From positions 11,799,896 to 11,863,895 of the forward strand of contig CM119271.1 of assembly GCA_051294375.1 (NCBI GenBank): 64,000 nt of DNA, given 5' to 3'. Numbering within the stretch: the first letter of the stretch is position 1; each line of letters opens with the position of its first letter. The position numbers were made by a program, and so were the translations under genes. The DNA comes from Paraspadella gotoi (Eukaryota > Chaetognatha). A model generated the notes under the pieces. It had not been told where the DNA came from and searched no databases. It was given only the letters and a program-made list of their open reading frames with translations. Below, in pieces: positions 32,824-44,343 of the stretch.

Positions 32824-33757
32824 TCACGGAAAAACTCGGATGATGAACAACCACATCAAAACAGCCAAGGCGACGAGAGTGACAGTAAATCCCCCTTTGG
32901 CGAAAGTCAACGCCCACCGACGCAGAGCCTCCCCGCGTTTGACGTCGCCGCGGCGGAGCCGCCTTCGCGACGCCCACCACAGCAGCAGCGGAAGAGGAGC
33001 GAGGAGGTTGACGACGGAGCAGAAGAGGAAGAGGAGGATTTGATGCCAGGGGGTCGGGTCTTTGAAGGTCGGGTGAGGGAGAGGTGAGATTGGGAAGTCG
33101 TCGTCGTCCGTATCTTTGAGATTTCTCCGTCGAAGGGATTGTTGTTGTTGTTGTCTTTATCTTCTTCGTTGCCGAAAGGAGTCAGAGATTTGGGCGTCAC
33201 TTCGCCGGCGTCTTTCCCTACGGAATCAGTTTCTGGGACGAAGAGGGCGGCCCTTTAATCTCTCTCTCTCTCTCTCTTTCTTGATACTTTCTCCCCCCCC
33301 CCTCACACTTCTCTCGCCTTTCGCACAGAATTATTCGGTCAATGAGGTTGAGGTGCTGAATCTTCTGTCTCTCTCTCTCTCCCCCCTATTCCCCCTTTTT
33401 CAATCTAATTTCAAGGATTTTCCTCCCTCTATTCTTTCATCTATTCCCTATTCTATTCCCAATTCTATTCCCTATTCCATTCTATACCAAATTCTTTCAT
33501 CTATTCCCTATTCTATTCCCTATTCCTTTCTATTCCCAACTCTTTCATCTATTCCCTATTCAATTCTATTCCCTATTCTTTCATCTATTCCCTATTCTAT
33601 TCCTTATTCTATTCCCTATTCTTTCATCCCCCTCATGTACCGTCATCGTCTTCCCTCGGACGTTCTCCGTCCAAAGCAGACGCGCCACCGGTTGCTTAGC
33701 AACGTCGCGATCGTCGAGGAGCGACTCCTCGGGGTCGTTTCTCCGCGATTCGTTCAT
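32824..33757 (-). CDS. Unrecognised small membrane protein, two transmembrane segments
   Basis: Exon 1 is 33641-33757 (ATG at 33755-33757, then ESRRNDPEESLLDDRDV). Exon 2 is 32824-33232 and ends at a TGA. Exon 2 encodes an acidic stretch (GEVTPKSLTPFGNEEDKDNN), then two hydrophobic segments, WHQILLFLFCSVVNLLAPLP and TVTLVALAVLMWLFIIRVF, separated by an Arg-rich loop. As assembled, exon 2 changes frame near 33125 (one A appears missing in an A run), and the junction with exon 1 is also one base out of phase. So two single-base indels are needed for one open frame. I do not recognise the family. The intron is full of CTATTCCCTATT repeats. Confidence 0.5.
33400..33635. repeat. (CTATTCCCTATTCC)n-like repeat
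   Basis: A degenerate pyrimidine-rich tandem repeat of ATTCTATTCCCTATT words inside the intron of the small membrane protein. The long plus-strand ORF over it is an artefact of the repeat. Confidence 0.85.
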
Positions 33758-34971
33758 CTCGTCTCCGTGGGAGACGCGTCCATTTTTTTTACCGCGAGTT
33801 CAAAGTCGGATTCGTCGGGTTCAGTTCGATCTTATCTCATTTTTTTATTTCATTCTGTCGAACTTCGAAGTGATTTCCCGGTTTAAAGAACCCACGATAA
33901 TTTTGAAAGTATGTAATAATTAAATGTTTTCCCATAATATAATTTTTTAATTTTTTAATTGAAACCGAATCACGGAAAATCCCAAAAATAAACACATCTT
34001 TATTAATTATTTAGCAAGAACTTCGTAAAACTATATTTATAAATTTTCACTATAGGAATGACTGTGCTAAGTAAGAAAAAACACTTATTTTTCTAAATAT
34101 TTTGGCAATATATTTTTATACATCTGTACAAACTCTATCCATACACATCAGTGAAGCATAAAGAGAAAAACTGAAACATAACAAGCACAAATAAGTAGAA
34201 GGAAGAGAGAGGAGAGAGACAAGACTTAAGGTCAAGAAATAAACTAAAAGTAAAAAGAAAAATGTAAGCACAGAAATTCCTATAGTAAAATTTCATAAGA
34301 TCTTAATATTACTCCCTGTGCTTGATGACGTTTAAAGTGATATTTATTTTCATTTTTCCCTGATTGTCAAAATTGCCCCTCCAACTCCAAGTTCCTTCAT
34401 TTTAGATACGGTTACTGGTTAGTAATGCGGAAGGAGGGCAGATTTAATTTTATAAAATATTTATATTCTCTTTTATATTTGTTGATGTGAGACAACTTTT
34501 AAATAATCCTCGTTTAATAATGAATTTATTGATAAAAATCAATGCAATAATGTTTGTCAGCGCATAATGACTTTTTCTATAAACCACAATCCATGATTCC
34601 CAAAATATAAGAAGAAAATATTCAAAGGAACTGGTCCAATAATTAACCTAATGTCATCCGACGATATAACATGGCAACGAGACGGTTGCAATTATTCGGA
34701 AGAGTTAAAATGTGATAATAACGTGTAATAAATAAAATCCAAGAGTCAATTAGATAAAAAAAAATACGTTGCAACGAAATATTAAATTAATATCACGAGA
34801 CGGTTAAATAATTATTATCATTATTCCCATCAACGACTGGAACCAATTAGAGACTGGAGATAGAGAGAAAAAAAAAGCATGGTGAGCAATATTCGAAGGT
34901 AATATTATTTTACCTAAAAAAAAACACAGATTCACAAATGGGATGAATTTAAGCTCTGAATCTCGGGTCAT
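33758..34971. other. Intergenic, OSBPL9 to small membrane protein
   Basis: About 1.2 kb of AT-rich DNA. I saw no ORF with coding character, no tRNA and no recognised repeat. It contains the OSBPL9 3' UTR and the upstream region of the small membrane protein gene. Confidence 0.55.
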
Positions 34972-37900
34972 TCATCGCGGAAGAGATGATTGAGCGCGAC
35001 CGGAGCCACCCTCGACGATCCGCTTGATCAGCGGGTAATCGTAGACCCAATGTTCCCCGTTTTCGTGGAAAGTCTTCGTCTCCCACTTGACTCCGCGTTG
35101 GGCTCGATCTTTGGCCTCGTCTCTCTGTCTCTGTTCGAGTCGAGACTTGAACGTCGTCGCCTTCTCCACCATCCGGTTCTGGCGAGAGAAAGAGAGAGTG
35201 AGAGACGATGGAGAATTTGAGAAAATGGATCGGTACCCCTTAGGCCCTTACCTTGAGACAGTAGGTGACTTCCTTCCACAATCTTCTGGATTCAAACTCG
35301 TCCTGACTTCCAACGGGTTTCACTTGTTTCGGAATCACGGGCATCGTCTTCGTGTTCACGAATTCCGACGTCATTTTCTAAGAAAATAAATAAACGGGAA
35401 TCCACGTCTAAGAAATTGCTCCGATCCTTTTCTAAGAAATCCCAAAGAAAAGCCCCAAAAATAAATGACATTTCCGAGAAATGCGGATACCGTTTTTCCG
35501 TCGGTGGCAGTCACGATTCCGTTCCAATGTCCCTCGATGACCAAGAGAGGCTTCTTATCGACCGGACTGTAGACTTCGGCCTTGAGTTTGTTCTTCTCTC
35601 CGCCGTAAAAAGGTTTAGTGAAGAAATCGATCTTCCCCCAATATCCAGTCTTCACGCATTTGATCTCGCAGGTTCCGCCGAGTTCCACCCACGGAACGGT
35701 TAAGATCGATCTGCGGGATGGAGGAGGAGGAAGGATAGAAGCTAAAGAACTTACCCGCCGCGAGAACTCACCTGCCGTAAGCTTTGGGAAAAGTGATGAC
35801 GTAATCTTCTTCGTGTTCGACCAATGTGACGACGCCCTGACCGATCATCTCGACTCCGATGGCCAAGCCTGATTGATTGAGTGATTGAATGGTATAACCA
35901 ATATAAAAATTATACATTTATTTAATAAATAAGCAATCTTGCCCCTAACCTTGGACAGGCTTTGGTGGTTTAAGGCCTCCATCACTCTTACAAGATAATG
36001 ACATAGCAGGTCCCTGCAAGCTTACAATCAAGACTATCTCAGTCTCGTTTAGTCACTCACCTATTTGATTGGCCCGATGGATTTATTGAATTAATTGATT
36101 TTACATATTAAAACACAAACACAAACAAACATGATCATTTACCAATGTAAAAAATTAATATTAAACATTTAGGGTAATAGAACAAAAAATTAACAAAGCT
36201 TAATCAGAATAAGACAATATGCAAATTAATCTGCTACAAAAACCCACCAAGAAACTTTGATTTGGTCCAGATGTAACCGTTGGCCGAAATCTGGTGGGCG
36301 GGGCACTCGGCGTAAAAGGCGGAGATGGGCGGATGGTGAGAAACCTGCTCGGCGATGAAGGCCACGTCGGTGTCCCTCGTCCAGGGACAAGGGCTGCCCT
36401 CGGTGTCGAACCGGATTTTGGGATCCGGATCGGAGAAAGCGTCGCCAGTCGTCGGGTCCATCCAACACTGAAACGTCTCGCCAATGATCGGATTGTAGGG
36501 TTTCTTGGCCACGTCGGAAGGGCGGCCTGATGAAAAGATGGCATCAGGGGGAGGGGCAAGAAAAATGGCATTAGGAGGAAAGGAAAGGAAAATGGCATAA
36601 AGGAAGGAGCAGATGGCATAAGGGAGAGAAGAGAAAAGAGAGAGAGGAAAGTAGAAGGCACCGGGAGAGAAAATGAGGGATGAAAAAGGGAAAGGGTCGG
36701 ATCAATTTTTATTCTTCCATCTGCAATTCTGCATTCTACAATATCTAAATATTAATTTGAACTTAATTTCAACTTTTTAGTAAAATCTAACCGGCGTGAA
36801 AGGCTGAGAGATACCACCGCATGCACTGGACCATCCTCTCCTGCGGCGTGGGACACGTGGCGATCTTGACGAAGAGATCGGGATGAGCGAAGAAGTCCGC
36901 GTACATCTCAAGCAGGGAACGTCGTTCCAAGATGTAGGTAGGGAGGGTGATCTTGGTCAGGTCCATTCCGATTCGGAGCTGCCGGGAGGGGAGGGGGTGA
37001 AGGGGTGAAGGGGAGAAGGGGAGAAGGGAGAAGAGGCGGGAAAAGAGGAAAAAGGATTGATTCGGATAACAATTAAGGGAAATATGAATAAGTTAGAACT
37101 CTAATCAAATAATCAAACATTCCCCGATCCCCGATTTAAGAGAGCGAAACATGATTTGAAAAAAAAATCATACCACTTCATTGATAGGGAAGCCAAGTAC
37201 TAAGTGATAAACTAGTCTGTCTAAGAGTCTTGATTAAAAGCTTGCACAGGATTTTGCTATGAAAATTTGCAAATTACTTGTTTCACTATTTTTTCTATTT
37301 TATGTTATTATCTTGTAAGAGGGATGGAGACCATAACCCACGACAGGTTATTTATTGAACAAATAGATAATTTTTATTTCGGTTAAACCAGATTTATAAC
37401 AAATGATTCCCCACCTGAGATATCAAATGGCCGATCATGGACGACTGTTGACTGACGTCTCCCACATCGTCGTCTTCTTCGCCGCCATAGAGTTTGTCCC
37501 ACATGGGGTCGTTCCATTCGGCGATTCCTCCGCCTTCTCCTCCGAAGGGACTCGGACCCACGACGGAAGGGGTCATTCCGTGGGAGGAGTAGGAGGAGAC
37601 TGGAAAAAGGTGGTCATCAGGAAGGGAGGAAGTTGAACAAATGGTCACCACTTTTTCGGGTTATTTATAAAAATTTCATCTCTCTTATTACAATCCTTTT
37701 GTTTTTTCACAGTTCTACTCTTGAAGATCGCTTTGAGAACGAAGAAAACTGACACAATAATGGAATCGAGATTCTTTCGTGATTCAAATAAATAGGATCT
37801 CAAAAATTTACCCGGGGGGAAAAACGCATTTGATAAAACTTAATCAATTTTCGGGAGCAAATAAAACAACGGACCCCGCAATAACCCTTCCTCTCACAGG

Positions 37901-40715
37901 GAATCTTTCAACCATCCTCTTCCTACTCACCCGAGCCAGCGGCGCCTCTGTTCAACTGCGCATGCGCGCCGTGATGACTATGCGCGCTCTCTTTTCTCTC
38001 TCGCTTCGGCTGAGCGGCGTCGTCTTCGCCGTCGACGGCGTCCTCCCACTCTTCCTCGTCTTCGCTAGAGGAGTAGGAAGTGGGCGGCGCCTGCGACGCT
38101 CGATTCGCCGCAGCGGTCGCCGCCGCCGCGGCGGCAGAGGGAGAGTCGGCTGTACAGGAAAATGTTCGATTAATTTAAAATATATTTAATGCTAATGAGT
38201 TAAAACATCTTTCCTCCGCTCCGTCCTGGCGATCTTTCTCTACAGGGTAGGTGACGTAAACTAAAAAGTTCTGCACGTGCGACATCTGGGTTCCTAAAAT
38301 TCCTCCAAGATCGTATTTGAGACAAGTCCAGACATTCAAAAACCCACGAAAACAAACATCATCTTCCGGCCTTCCGCCCACAGTATAAACCACTCACCAA
38401 AGACTCCTGAAAATCTCCTGGATCCTTCGACGGGCGGCGTCTCGTTCGTCCGACCCACGCCGTCCTCGAGGGCGTCTTTTCCCGTCTCCACGTCGGCGCC
38501 CAAATCGGAAGCGGCGCCGTTGAGGTTGGAAGACGACGCCGCGGATCGAGAAGGTTCGGCGGTGGAAAACGAGGAAGTTGCTTCTATAAAAAATTATACA
38601 TATCACAAAATTAACCAAAAAAATTATAAGGAATAAATTAAAACTCTGGATATTATTAAACGGTCTCGAGTCACCTTGACCCTTGAACAAAGTGTCGATG
38701 TTGTAAGACTTTGCGATCTGCAGCAAAACGATGGTGTGTTTGATGGATTCGATCATGGAATTCGTCGTCGCTTTGATGCTGCGATATTTGAGAAGATCTT
38801 CATCCTCGAGGCATCCTTGCTCCTTTTGGACATTCTGTTCGCAAAATCACATTGTGCAATGGAGGCAATTGCGAGAAACTCGCAAGGAAATTGACAATGA
38901 ATTGCCCACCATTTTGGCGTCGAGCGAATCCGTTTGGTCGATGAGCATTTGCAGATAGACGTCAGCTTCGGCTAAACGTTTGTCAAAGTCTTGAATTGTG
39001 GGAACGAAGTTGGATTCCATGTGATATCCTGACCAAGTGAAGAGATTTGTCAACGACATTTGCGAGTTGAGCGCGTCGGTCGAATTAAACAAGCTACGGA
39101 CGAATGTTAATAGAGAAGTTAGCATATCAGTGACAAAGAGTATTTTAATTGGGTCTATGAGACAAAATTAACCAAACGAGATTTATGGTTTTTTTTTTTA
39201 CCCAGCAACCAACCCCTCGTCTTTAACTAATTAATACTCTGAAATCATTAGGGGGGGGATTAAACTCGAAACCGGCCGCCAATAAAATCTAAAAAAATAT
39301 TTACACATAATCTTTAATAAATAATTAATCCTCTGACGACGGGTTTCAAATTCATCCCCGTCAAATCTTTCTTTAAGAAAAAAAGTCAATGTGTGTAAAA
39401 CAACGCGAAAGTTTACCATTTAAAGTTTCGGCCAAAAACTTTACAAACGATTCTGCGCAAGAAAAAGAAAGAAATATTTTGTGTGTTTGGATCTTCTTAA
39501 TTTTTTTTTTCAAATTCACATTTTTTCCCTTGGTAAGAAATCCGTGGATTCCTGTGTTCCTAGATTTTTAGCTCCCAGTTTCGATTAAAATTGAGAATCC
39601 AACCCGCTCGATTTAAAAAGATTCGAAAGAAGAAACATGATTCGTCTTAAAAAAAAAAAAACCGGTTGACGATCGATCTCATTTTTTCAAAACGTGTGCT
39701 TTTCTAGGATTCCACGTGCTACGCTGCTAAGTGTGCTCATCTAGGATTCCACGTGCTACGCTGCTACAGTCGAGTTTCGACGAATTTGTAACTTTGTACA
39801 GATTCGTCGCGACTTATCGGGATGAACATCTTATCGCTCCCACAATTCTCTACTGCATTTATTCGCAACGTAAAATTAGACAATTGAAGGGTTCAAAGTT
39901 CTCACCCGGGGTCCCCATTCCGTTGTACATTCGTTGGATGTGAGTGTGGCTCAAGATGGTCTCTTCCAGGGCGTTGATCCACTTCTCTCGCTCCTCCAAA
40001 TCTCGCGCCTGTAAATAACGATTCCATTTAGGGCCAGGGGATCCGGAGTTCGAGACCTCAGATGTCGATTTTTGAGCGAGGATTAGGATAGGTTTACATT
40101 GGGTGTTGATTATTTAACTTTGTAGAAAATGGTTGTAAACATTACTAAATCAAAATAAGGGATTCTAAAAAAAAAAATAACGCCGAGTACAAGTTATTTA
40201 GCGAGTGCGGGTTCTTGCCCTGACAAAATCAAGGAGGAAACAACCCCCCTCCCCCCCCCAAAAAAAAAAATCAGAATAACCAAAGAAAATCCTGTGAGAA
40301 AATAAAAGAAAAATAGGAATTATAAAAAAGAAAAGAAAAAAAAAAAGAAAAGACAAAGTAAAAGATAGAGAATCTCCCCCCCTTAAATCAAAAGGGTATC
40401 GAATCTCCTTCTCTCCCCTCCCCCAACCACCAAAACCCAAACTCCCGCCCCCCTCCCCCCCGCACTACCTGAAAGTGAAAAGTCTTCTGATCGCAAGTGA
40501 TGGTAAAAGTGGGACTCGTCCTCGTCATCGATCCCGATGACGGCGCCTTTGAGTCGAACGCATCCACGACGCGATCCTCTCATCATCTTTTCCTTGGAGG
40601 TGTAGTAGGAGAGAAGTCCGGACGTCTCGTCCAGTACGAACCATCTGTACTGCCAACCGTTCATCACGTTCGTCCATTTGCTCAACGGACCCTCCATCCT
40701 CTCCTTTCTCTCCAT
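34972..40715 (-). CDS. OSBPL9: OSBPL9 (ORP9), oxysterol-binding-related lipid transfer protein
   Basis: Thirteen exons: 40469-40715, 39906-40008, 38910-39093, 38675-38834, 38398-38583, 37931-38149, 37415-37599, 36792-36978, 36248-36526, 35772-35868, 35491-35710, 35252-35377, 34972-35178; about 799 residues. An N-terminal PH domain ([20 protein letters not shown]) is followed by a coiled coil. A Ser/acidic linker with SYSSSEDE comes next. The C-terminal ORD domain carries the signature EQVSHHPP and [16 protein letters not shown]9 exchanges PI4P for cholesterol or PS at ER-Golgi contacts. A classical FFAT motif was not identified. Exon 1 has one extra T (CACTTTTACC) that breaks the PH frame, and the exon 2/3 junction is one base out of phase; the two cancel in total length. 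The start is followed by the conserved MEGPLSK. Confidence 0.93.
35885..36065 (+). repeat. Family A repeat in OSBPL9 intron 9
   Basis: Contains ACCAATATAAAAATTATACA, TGGACAGGCTTTGGTGGTTT and CATAGCAGGTCCCTGCAAGC. On the coding strand its end lies about 20 bp before the exon 10 acceptor. Confidence 0.8.
37165..37410 (-). repeat. Diverged family A repeat (antisense) in OSBPL9 intron 7
   Basis: Read on the plus strand it begins ACCACTTCATTGATAGGGAA and ends about 25 bp from the exon 7 donor. It has an internal AT-rich insertion. Confidence 0.65.
39694..39767. repeat. 38-bp tandem duplication in OSBPL9 intron 2
   Basis: Two copies of a unit containing CTAGGATTCCACGTGCTACG in tandem in the intron between OSBPL9 exons 2 and 3. 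Confidence 0.85.
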
Positions 40716-42490
40716 TCCAGGATTATTTTATTTTATTCTATTTGTTTAATGGTAGAGACTGGTTTTCTTTCGTCAAGGGGGAAGGGAGGGTTCTTTAAAA
40801 AAAAAAGAAGACTGATCGCAAAGATTACATAAGAGCTATTTCTTGTCACGGGGAAAGTTATAAAATTGAACAGGGCTCCAGTCCAATTTCGTATTTATAA
40901 ATTATGTAGGTACATATTGTCACAAGTTTCGATTTGGTTTCGTAAAAAAAAATAAAAAAATTCCAACTCAAATTTCACGAGGAAAAAGTTTATTAAAAGG
41001 CTAAGAAATTTTGGCCTCTATTCTTTCCTCGTCGAATGAGAGAGAGTCTTGGTCTTTCTGTTTGGCCTTTTCTTTGGCCTCTTCTAGTTTGATTGTTCGT
41101 TCCTCGTTCTTCTTCCCCTGAAAACCTTCGTTTGTAAAGGAAACATTTAACAATATCAAAAAAACACACGACGGTGGAATATAAATGCGAAAGAATTTGT
41201 ATTCTCGTGAAAAAAATAACAGACTCGCGTATTGCTCTTAATAATAATCGTAATAATAGTAATAATAATAATAATAGTAATAAAAACAAAACTGTCGTCC
41301 CGAGTTACGTTGATTCTCTTCCATTTTGCAAATCAAAAAAATTCTCTCCGGAAAAAGAATAAAAAAAATAAAAAATAGGAAAGACATATAACAGGGGGAG
41401 GTCCTTTTTTTTATACTTTAGTATTCACGATGGAAAATCAAAAAGTCAAGAGCGATATTTAAACATGATTGGTGTGGGTAAAACTTAGCAATAAAAACTT
41501 CCTAGGCACTTCATATAAAGACAAACCTCAAATGAACTAAACTGAAAGCGAGACAAATAAAAATGAGAGATATTTCACGTTTTTGAGACCGAAACCTAAC
41601 ATTTGCATGCAAATCGCAAACCAAGTGGTGATAGATTTCGCTACAGAAAACAAAACAAAAGCCAAACCCGAGTCGTGTTCCAACGGGGCGAAAAACCAAA
41701 TACCCGAAATACGATAAATAATGATGATGATCCCACTACATAGAGAAAAACCTGACAAAGAACATGCTTTTGCTCACCCATTAAGTGTCGGAAAAACCTC
41801 AATTTATTTGCACGATTCTCTTTAATTTTTACTTTTAATTTAATATTTCATAGTTTTCCGCTCTGTCGCACGAGACGCGCCTGTTTGCGAATTAAACGTT
41901 ACACATTTTCATTGCAAATTTAAGAAAAACAAAAAAGAAAAACTGAAGCCTTCAATTTAACAGTGCGAACGTCGCTACTCTTCGAAACCACGTAGTATTA
42001 ATGAGTTAGAAAAATGATACATTTTCATCCACAGTAAGTATTGGAAATGTTGGTTGGTATAGCAAGTTAGGGCAAGTGGGGGCGCCTTGTTTAAAATGGT
42101 ATGTCAATTTGTTCAAAGGAGAGCAGAGAAAGGGAGAAAGGGAGAAAGAGAGAAAGAGCTACTGAGAGACTAGAAATTTTTAAAAAATGAGTAAATTACC
42201 GACTTCCTAGTCTAATGGCAACAAAAAAAAAGAAAAAAAAAAAAAAGGAGGAAACGACGACTTTCGACTCAAGTCATCAAACCCAACGTATAATTTTGAT
42301 TGCTTTTTATTCCATAAATTATAAATTAAAATAAAATGGGGAAAGATTAACCCATATGATTGTGTATCGACTTTGTTAATTTTTTTTTTGGAAGGGGGAG
42401 AAAGAGGATGAGTAAAATATGCTTGTGTATATATATATAATTATATATGACTATTAGTCATACTAGTAGCGTTAAAAAAGGGAGAGAGAT
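40716..42490. other. Largest intergenic stretch, hydrolase to OSBPL9
   Basis: About 1.8 kb, the longest spacer here. AT-rich, with (AAT)n at about 41240-41285, a palindromic octamer ATTTGCATGCAAAT near 41601, and an AT-rich palindrome at about 42428-42447. No coding, RNA or mobile feature recognised. The long spacer could hold an array-internal promoter for the downstream genes (inference). Confidence 0.5.
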
Positions 42491-44008
42491 TCAGCGGATT
42501 CGAACGCGCAATAAAAACTTTTCCAACATTTCCACGAATTCTGGAAACAAGTAATTTTCGCAAGTGTGACCGCAGTAAGGATTTTCGACGAGGATGGAAC
42601 AGGCGGGATCCTTGCCCGTCGCCTGACGCCACAAATCGCGCCCTCTGTCGGGCGGAATGATGGTGTCCCTCAGAGCCACGTAGTTGAAGAGGCATCCCTT
42701 GAAATCGGCGATTTTGCCGAAGCCGTCGTAGTAGTACTTGATGAACCAATTGACGACCCAACCAGTGAGACGCAAGAAATGATTCACGACTTTGAAGGAA
42801 TTGTCCATGGCGCTGATGAGGATGACCGCTTTGGAATCGTAACGCCGCGCCATCTCCAGAGCGACGGGCCCGCCCAGCGAGTTCCCGATGTGGATGATAT
42901 CGGACAAATCGGTCACGAATCCGCGACGCCGGGCAAATTTGGAGACGGCGTCGGCGGCGGCGTAGAGAGCGCTCTCCGAGGGCAGACCCGTGGATCGACC
43001 GTAGAATGGATAATCGTAACCGGCGACGTTGACCCCGAAGGCGGTGAGACGCTCGTAGGCGGGTCCGTATTGGTTCATGAGGCCGATGGCTCCGTGATGA
43101 AGGACGGCGGTGAGCGAACCGTTGCTCGTCCGCGGAATCCACCAAACGTGGATGGTGTCGCCGTGAGCGGTTTGAAGGAACGCCTCCTCGTGAGCGAGAG
43201 AGAGCGAATAATCGCAGAACCCGCGCCCATTGGCGTAAACGGGGCCCGGGTCCGGCGTGGTGGCCGCATCGGCGGCAGAAGAGTTGGCAAGGTCGGCGGC
43301 TGCGTCGGCGACCGCGTCGGAAAGAGCAAGGTCGCTAGAGACGACGGAGAAAGATTCTCGACTCGTGAGACTTTGACTCGTCGGCGCCGATGATTTATTG
43401 GGACATTTGACTCCGCGACCGAAAATCTCCGCGTCTTCGGTGAATTTGATAAAAGTGACGATGGAAACGATCGTCAACACGTAGCAGATCAAAAAGTAAA
43501 GGAAGACGATCCCGAAAAGTGCGACCAGGTTGTGGACTACCGAGCGGGCGTTACGGCCGCGCGGCGTTCGAAGCTCGGCCCAAGGCGGCGCCGGGATGGG
43601 AGACGACGCCGCGGTCGAGGATCGAGCGCGCCCTTCCTCTCCTCCGTCGACGGCGTTCCCGTCTTCTCGGTAAGATGGCGCGGGAGAGGAAGCGGCGCCG
43701 TCGAATCCGTCGGCGTTACCGGCGCGGGAACGGAAAGATCCCAGTTCGAAAGCGGCGTCATCGTCGGCCCGTTTTCGGCGACGCGGAGACGCCTCCTCCG
43801 AGGATCGACGGACGCAGATGAATAGGCGTCGAAAAACGAAGGCCAAAGCGACGACGAGTAGAACCCAGAGAAGCCAGAGGAAACATTCGACGAGGCGAAG
43901 GTTGTCGGGATTTGAGAAGAACGTCACGCTCGCCGTCGCCGTCTCCACGATCTCTTGCGGGGCCTCTCGAATCACCGTCCGATTCAGGGATTCAAAGTAA
44001 CCCGCCAT
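42491..44008 (-). CDS. Membrane-anchored alpha/beta hydrolase, ABHD13/ABHD17-like
   Basis: A single-exon gene of 505 residues. Two transmembrane segments precede the hydrolase: CFLWLLWVLLVVALAFVF (about residues 43-60) and VALFGIVFLYFLICYVLTIV (about 162-181), flanking a Ser/Arg-rich loop. The hydrolase domain begins near residue 275. It shows HHGAIGLMNQYG, YDYPFYGRSTGLPSES, the nucleophile elbow GNSLGG, an acidic residue in ALRDTIIPPDRG and a histidine in YCGHTCENY, so a Ser-Asp-His triad is credible. The YPFYGRSTG block resembles the ABHD13/ABHD17 (BEM46-type) group, some of which are depalmitoylases. The substrate is unknown. The double membrane anchor and long N-terminus are unlike short ABHD17 proteins. 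Start chosen as the only upstream ATG. Confidence 0.82.
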   Translation of the reverse strand: MAGYFESLNRTVIREAPQEIVETATASVTFFSNPDNLRLVECFLWLLWVLLVVALAFVFRRLFICVRRSSEEASPRRRKRADDDAAFELGSFRSRAGNADGFDGAASSPAPSYREDGNAVDGGEEGRARSSTAASSPIPAPPWAELRTPRGRNARSVVHNLVALFGIVFLYFLICYVLTIVSIVTFIKFTEDAEIFGRGVKCPNKSSAPTSQSLTSRESFSVVSSDLALSDAVADAAADLANSSAADAATTPDPGPVYANGRGFCDYSLSLAHEEAFLQTAHGDTIHVWWIPRTSNGSLTAVLHHGAIGLMNQYGPAYERLTAFGVNVAGYDYPFYGRSTGLPSESALYAAADAVSKFARRRGFVTDLSDIIHIGNSLGGPVALEMARRYDSKAVILISAMDNSFKVVNHFLRLTGWVVNWFIKYYYDGFGKIADFKGCLFNYVALRDTIIPPDRGRDLWRQATGKDPACSILVENPYCGHTCENYLFPEFVEMLEKFLLRVRIR

Positions 44009-44343
44009 CGTCTGCCGTCCTCGAGGAGGAGGCTAAGTGATCATTCTAAAGGAGGGGGGATCACCAAAATATATAAATCATACATCGATTATATAAAAAA
44101 AATATACGTATTTCAACCGACGAAGGCTTCAGAGGCGGGCGACGGAGATATCGTTATAACGAGACAATAAATACCGGAGTTTTTTTTGGTTGACCAAATA
44201 AATATTTTCTGAATAAACGGCGATTCGCGCTCGGTTCCACAATCAACATTAGATTAAAAATTATCAACGTCAAAAATATCACAAGAACGGCAAACAAATC
44301 CAGTCACTTCAGATAATAACACTTAAAAAAGAGAATAAAAGAG
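44009..44343. other. Intergenic, RHBDD1 to hydrolase
   Basis: A 335-bp AT-rich spacer; nothing recognised. Confidence 0.55.

Noticed and set aside
33116-33886. 256-codon plus-strand ORF
   Set aside because: Mostly translation of a CTATTCCCTATT repeat and a (TC)n run; no coding features.
43519-43825. Arg-rich plus-strand ORFs opposite the hydrolase
   Set aside because: Antisense reading of the Ser/Arg-rich loop; the hydrolase frame is clear.
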